A stretch of DNA of 64,000 bases. Source: an unicellular cyanobacterium SU3. GTDB taxonomy: Bacteria; Cyanobacteriota; Cyanobacteriia; Cyanobacteriales; Microcystaceae. The stretch is taken from the NCBI GenBank assembly GCA_002172675.1, contig NETF01000058.1, forward strand, positions 1 to 64,000, read 5' to 3'. Positions within the stretch are counted from its first letter, which is position 1. Every line of letters starts with the position of its first letter. Made by a program: the position numbers and the translations under genes. Shown here in pieces: positions 61,274 to 64,000 of the stretch. The notes under the pieces are model-generated. The model did not search any database, had not been told where the DNA came from, and saw only the letters and a list, made by a program, of their open reading frames with translations.

Positions 61274-61885
61274 TTACTTCACTTCATTCAAAAAATTGGG
61301 ATCTTTGTATCTTGTTGTTTTGTAATATTTTGGTCGGGTATCCATTCTCACATGTAACCAAATAACCCCCAGTCCTGCTGTGTTTAGCCAAATTAATTTT
61401 TGCTTTTCTATTTCATCCTTCACTACTTTTCCTACTCTTTTAAAAAGCGCTAAAACCTGATGTTCATCTGCCATCCTAATAAATCTACCCATATGGTTGT
61501 AAATCTCTTCATCTGTTTTTTTTATGGGCACAACCAACCTAGCATTTTTGCCTAAATTCATGAAATCGGTTACTTCTGTTTCACTAAAAAGATGTTCTTT
61601 AAAAGCTTCCTCATTACTCTTTAAATATTCTAAGGGCTTACTTCTTTGCAAGATACATTCGTATTTTTTGCTTAAAAATGCATTGTTAAGCGCAGGATGC
61701 TCCCAGTAAAAAGCCTGATAATCTAGCTTTATCAATTCACTTACATAAAATGCTACAAATTCATTGCTTTGCGCCCATAGATTAAATACTTCTTCAAAAC
61801 TCAAATAAGCATCGTCTTTTTTAAGTCGAAACCGAATAGTGTGTTCATGTTGTCCTTTAATTTCGAGTTTATAGGTTGGTGACAT
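61274..61885 (-). CDS. Uncharacterised cytoplasmic protein (DUF6940-like)
   Basis: A 203-residue protein with no signal or TM. Recognisable blocks are TIRFRLKKDDAYLSFEEVFNLW, FYWEHPALNNAFLSKKYECIL and NARLVVPIKK, followed by GVIWLHVRMDTRPKYYKT at the end, which I associate with the DUF6940 group from memory. No catalytic motif is clear, though aromatic residues and the YWEHP patch are strongly conserved-looking. It lies 12 bases downstream of the DUF1801 gene, so the two are probably co-transcribed. Confidence 0.65.
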   Translation of the reverse strand: MSPTYKLEIKGQHEHTIRFRLKKDDAYLSFEEVFNLWAQSNEFVAFYVSELIKLDYQAFYWEHPALNNAFLSKKYECILQRSKPLEYLKSNEEAFKEHLFSETEVTDFMNLGKNARLVVPIKKTDEEIYNHMGRFIRMADEHQVLALFKRVGKVVKDEIEKQKLIWLNTAGLGVIWLHVRMDTRPKYYKTTRYKDPNFLNEVK

Positions 61886-61897
61886 ATTTTCTACCCT

Positions 61898-62356
61898 TTA
61901 TTTATTGGGCCTAATTTTCTTTTCAGATATGGACATAACTAGGCTTTTTGGCTTTACTTCTTTCCCTATCAAATCAGTATTAAGTCTTTCTGAAATCCCT
62001 ACAGCTTCCCAAATCATATCTTTTATTGCATCTTGCGGAAATTCCTGAAAATCTTTTACCGAAATATGCCTGATCAATTTCCCTTTTCCACTTAATTTTA
62101 ATTTGGTTTTTGAAAGCTCTGTCCCTCGATTAAAGCCAAAATTTACATATTTGGCATATACTGCTATATGACAAAAAGCATCTTTTAATTTCTCAGATTT
62201 AGAGTAAGCTAGGGCAACTGCATTGTAATTGTCCCAAATTAATTCATTTGCTTCAGGTACCAAGTCTGTTACAAAATTTCTCAGTTCCATAGCTAATTGC
62301 TGAATTTCCTCATCATAAGGTGCTAAAAATTTCTTTAGTGCAGGATTTGGTTTCAT
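61898..62356 (-). CDS. DUF1801 (YdhG/YjbR-CyaY-like) protein
   Basis: A 152-residue cytoplasmic protein. ELIWDNYNAVALAYSKSEKLKDAFCHIAVYAKYVNFGFNRGTEL is the DUF1801 core, with a beta-sheet fold related to the CyaY-like superfamily. Its helical start (LAPYDEEIQQLAMELRNFV) is typical too. The family has no defined biochemistry. It is followed after 12 bases by the DUF6940-like gene and preceded after 41 bases by the HExxH protein gene, forming a possible three-gene run on the minus strand. Confidence 0.85.
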   Translation of the reverse strand: MKPNPALKKFLAPYDEEIQQLAMELRNFVTDLVPEANELIWDNYNAVALAYSKSEKLKDAFCHIAVYAKYVNFGFNRGTELSKTKLKLSGKGKLIRHISVKDFQEFPQDAIKDMIWEAVGISERLNTDLIGKEVKPKSLVMSISEKKIRPNK

Positions 62357-62397
62357 CTTTCAAGAAAATTGAGTGTGCTTAATACTATTACTTAGTC

Positions 62398-63174
62398 TTA
62401 CTTATTATTTTCTTCATACCAATCAATCATCTCCATATAAACTTTTTCTTCATCAATACTTTCATCCAATATCTCATCGTAACTCAATCCTCTTATATCC
62501 ATCAAGTATTCAACCATCAATCTACCTTTATAATAGATATATGGTGTAGATTCATTTTCAGTAATTTGAAGAATTTCATTATTATTTTTATCGGTAAGTA
62601 ACAAAAAATTCTCGATTCCTTGCATTAAACTATAGGTTTCATCTTCCAATTGTACCCTTCTTCCCAAGTATTCAGGATAACCTTCTAATTTCCACATAGG
62701 TGGGTGGTTAAATGGATTGAACATCCATTTTCCATATTTATTCTCTTGAAGACAATGCGTCATTTCATGCGCCAAGACATATACCAGGCTAAATTGGTTT
62801 TTATCATTTAGAACTATCCCCTCGTCTTCCTTTATTTTTCTTTTAATAATTATATTGTTATCTATTGCTCTTGCCACAGACCATCTACCAAGTACAACAT
62901 CATCAATTTTATTATAAATAGATTGATGCGCCAGAAAAATATCATACTGATAATCAGTATCATATAACTCACTTTCTTGTATATTTTTTATAGCTTGGTC
63001 AATAGCTTCATTAAATTCAGTTTGATCAATTGGAGTATTTGAATAGATTTCAAAATTCTTGTATTCGTAAGAATGGGAAAATAGAGGCTGAGGAAACAAA
63101 ATCACGGTAACTAAGCCTCCGATAAAAACAGCGGCAAAAATGCCAATAAACGATACAATTCTTTTGATCAACAT
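62398..63174 (-). CDS. Membrane-anchored HExxH protein (putative zinc peptidase-like)
   Basis: A 258-residue protein starting at the ATG at 63174 (MLIKRIVSFIGIFAAVFIGG...); the longer frame starts with TTG 39 bases up and is less likely. One N-terminal TM (~6-26) anchors it. The periplasmic domain has LVYVLAHEMTHCLQENKYG, an HExxH zinc motif, and a downstream Glu-rich helix (MWKLEGYPEYLG) that could supply the third ligand, as in gluzincin peptidases. Activity is not certain: many bacterial proteins with this layout are uncharacterised. It lies 41 bases upstream of the DUF1801 gene. Confidence 0.65.
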   Translation of the reverse strand: MLIKRIVSFIGIFAAVFIGGLVTVILFPQPLFSHSYEYKNFEIYSNTPIDQTEFNEAIDQAIKNIQESELYDTDYQYDIFLAHQSIYNKIDDVVLGRWSVARAIDNNIIIKRKIKEDEGIVLNDKNQFSLVYVLAHEMTHCLQENKYGKWMFNPFNHPPMWKLEGYPEYLGRRVQLEDETYSLMQGIENFLLLTDKNNNEILQITENESTPYIYYKGRLMVEYLMDIRGLSYDEILDESIDEEKVYMEMIDWYEENNK

Positions 63175-63356
63175 ACTGATTTTTTTAATTGAACTTGTTA
63201 AAACATTATTCAACTAAAAAGTAAAAAACTTCTTGCTAAAAATCTAATACCCTTTTGCTAAAACTCCCAAAATCTAATTGAATAGCAATTTCTTTGGGCA
63301 TATCGGGGATTATTACGATTTTAGGGCAGCAAAACTTTTTCTATTTTTTTAATACT

Positions 63357-64000
63357 ATGAAGATAAGATTACTGATTACCACTACGCTCATTACCTTAAC
63401 AATGGCAGCTTTTGCTCAAAAAGAAAAAACATTTACCCTAGTTTCTCCCGATGAAGAGATAATTGCCCAAATAGATGTAAGTGATCGAATCTATTATTCT
63501 TTACAGTTAAAAGAACAAGAAATCATACAGCCTTCTGCTATTTCAATGACTTTGGCAGACGGTACAATATTAGGGAAAAAGCCCAAAGTGAAAGGTAATT
63601 TTATTGAAACCTACAATACTTTTATTGAGCCAATATATTGGACGGCCGATAGCATAAATGACAATTATAATTACCTAAGGCTAGATTTTAAACGTGAATT
63701 CTCTTTAGAGTTTAGAATGTACAATGAAGGTTTTGCTTATCGATTTATTACCAAAATTGAAGATCCGATTACAGTTAATTCTGAAGAACTCACTTTCAAT
63801 TTCAGAGATAATTATGAGTTAATAAGCTCAGATGTAGATAAAGATGCTTTTATACATAGTTATGAAAGCAATTATACGACGCGAAAAATAGCAGATTATC
63901 CTTCCAATAAAATGGCAATGCTCCCTTTTATGATCAATGCACGAAGTGGGGTAAGATTAACCTTTACTGAAGCCGATTTAGAAGACTACCCAGCACTTTA
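63357..64000 (+). CDS. GH97 family glycoside hydrolase, N-terminal part (cut by window end)
   Basis: The frame starts at the ATG at 63357 with a signal peptide (MKIRLLITTTLITLTMAAFAQ) and stays open to the last base, giving 214 residues. The sequence LVSPDEEIIAQIDVSDRIYYSLQL, then SAISMTLADGTILGK, MYNEGFAYRF and ADYPSNKMAMLPFMINARSG matches the N-terminal beta-sandwich domain of GH97 alpha-glucosidases/galactosidases, with the TFTEADLEDYP segment leading into the catalytic barrel. The catalytic residues lie beyond the window. It acts on oligosaccharides in the periplasm. The gene is divergent from the HExxH gene. Confidence 0.85.
   Translation, partial: MKIRLLITTTLITLTMAAFAQKEKTFTLVSPDEEIIAQIDVSDRIYYSLQLKEQEIIQPSAISMTLADGTILGKKPKVKGNFIETYNTFIEPIYWTADSINDNYNYLRLDFKREFSLEFRMYNEGFAYRFITKIEDPITVNSEELTFNFRDNYELISSDVDKDAFIHSYESNYTTRKIADYPSNKMAMLPFMINARSGVRLTFTEADLEDYPAL

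Overview
This 64 kb window is chromosomal DNA of a low-GC member of the Bacteroidota, most likely a free-living (probably marine) Cytophagales-type bacterium; the placement is inferred from gene families, not from a marker gene. The signs are TonB-dependent receptors paired with SusD-independent lipoproteins (DUF4249), a type IX secretion C-terminal sorting tail, an OstA-like protein, a GH97 glycosidase, a DAHP synthase/chorismate mutase fusion, promoters of the form TAnnTTTG, and almost no Shine-Dalgarno sites. No rRNA, tRNA, CRISPR array or prophage was seen.

Region by region. (1) 1-7.6 kb: the C-terminal part of a TonB-dependent receptor with its DUF4249 lipoprotein, a REP-associated (Y1/HUH) transposase next to three tandem copies of a ~250 bp element made of mirrored small hairpins, an S9 peptidase fused to a formylglycine-enzyme-like domain, and a DEDDh exonuclease. 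(2) 7.6-13.4 kb: a probable metal-uptake operon (small His/Cys protein, TonB receptor, Asp-rich lipoprotein) with two palindromes TGCAA-N5-TTGCA in its promoter, a class A beta-lactamase and a DinB-fold lipoprotein. A third copy of the same palindrome lies in the empty 614 bp before sufC. (3) 13.4-36 kb: housekeeping genes: sufCD, a ribB with a decayed ribA domain, bcp peroxiredoxin, a TPR protein, a decayed nucleotidyltransferase, an esterase, a flippase, enoyl-CoA hydratase, the DAHP synthase/chorismate mutase fusion and aroB, a leucine-rich-repeat exported protein, a PspA plus J-domain envelope-stress pair, tilS followed at once by a cyclic-nucleotide-binding protein, and an OstA-like protein. 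(4) 37-55.3 kb: a surface-polysaccharide cluster almost entirely on the minus strand: two lipid-carrier phosphoglycosyltransferases (WecA-like and WbaP-like), Wzz, six glycosyltransferases counting both families, two Wzy/ligase-type membrane proteins, an FkbM methyltransferase, a pyruvyl transferase, a nitroreductase and a Wzx flippase. One plus-strand gene inside it encodes a secreted beta-helix protein with a T9SS tail. (5) 55.6-59 kb: a four-gene operon with a MotA/ExbB-like channel, a MotB/OmpA-like stator partner, a lipoprotein and a small soluble protein. It resembles the motor half (ZorA/ZorB) of Zorya defence, but the nuclease/helicase half is absent. (6) 59-64 kb: a 14 bp tandem repeat, maf, a SOUL haem-binding protein, small proteins of uncertain role, an HExxH membrane-anchored protein and the start of a GH97 glycoside hydrolase cut by the window end.

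The parts most worth following are the orphan ion-driven motor operon (55595-58980), the transposase with its mirrored-hairpin array (2893-4125), and the shared TGCAA-N5-TTGCA operator, which suggests a metal-responsive regulon. All family calls are by eye from motifs; no database search was run.
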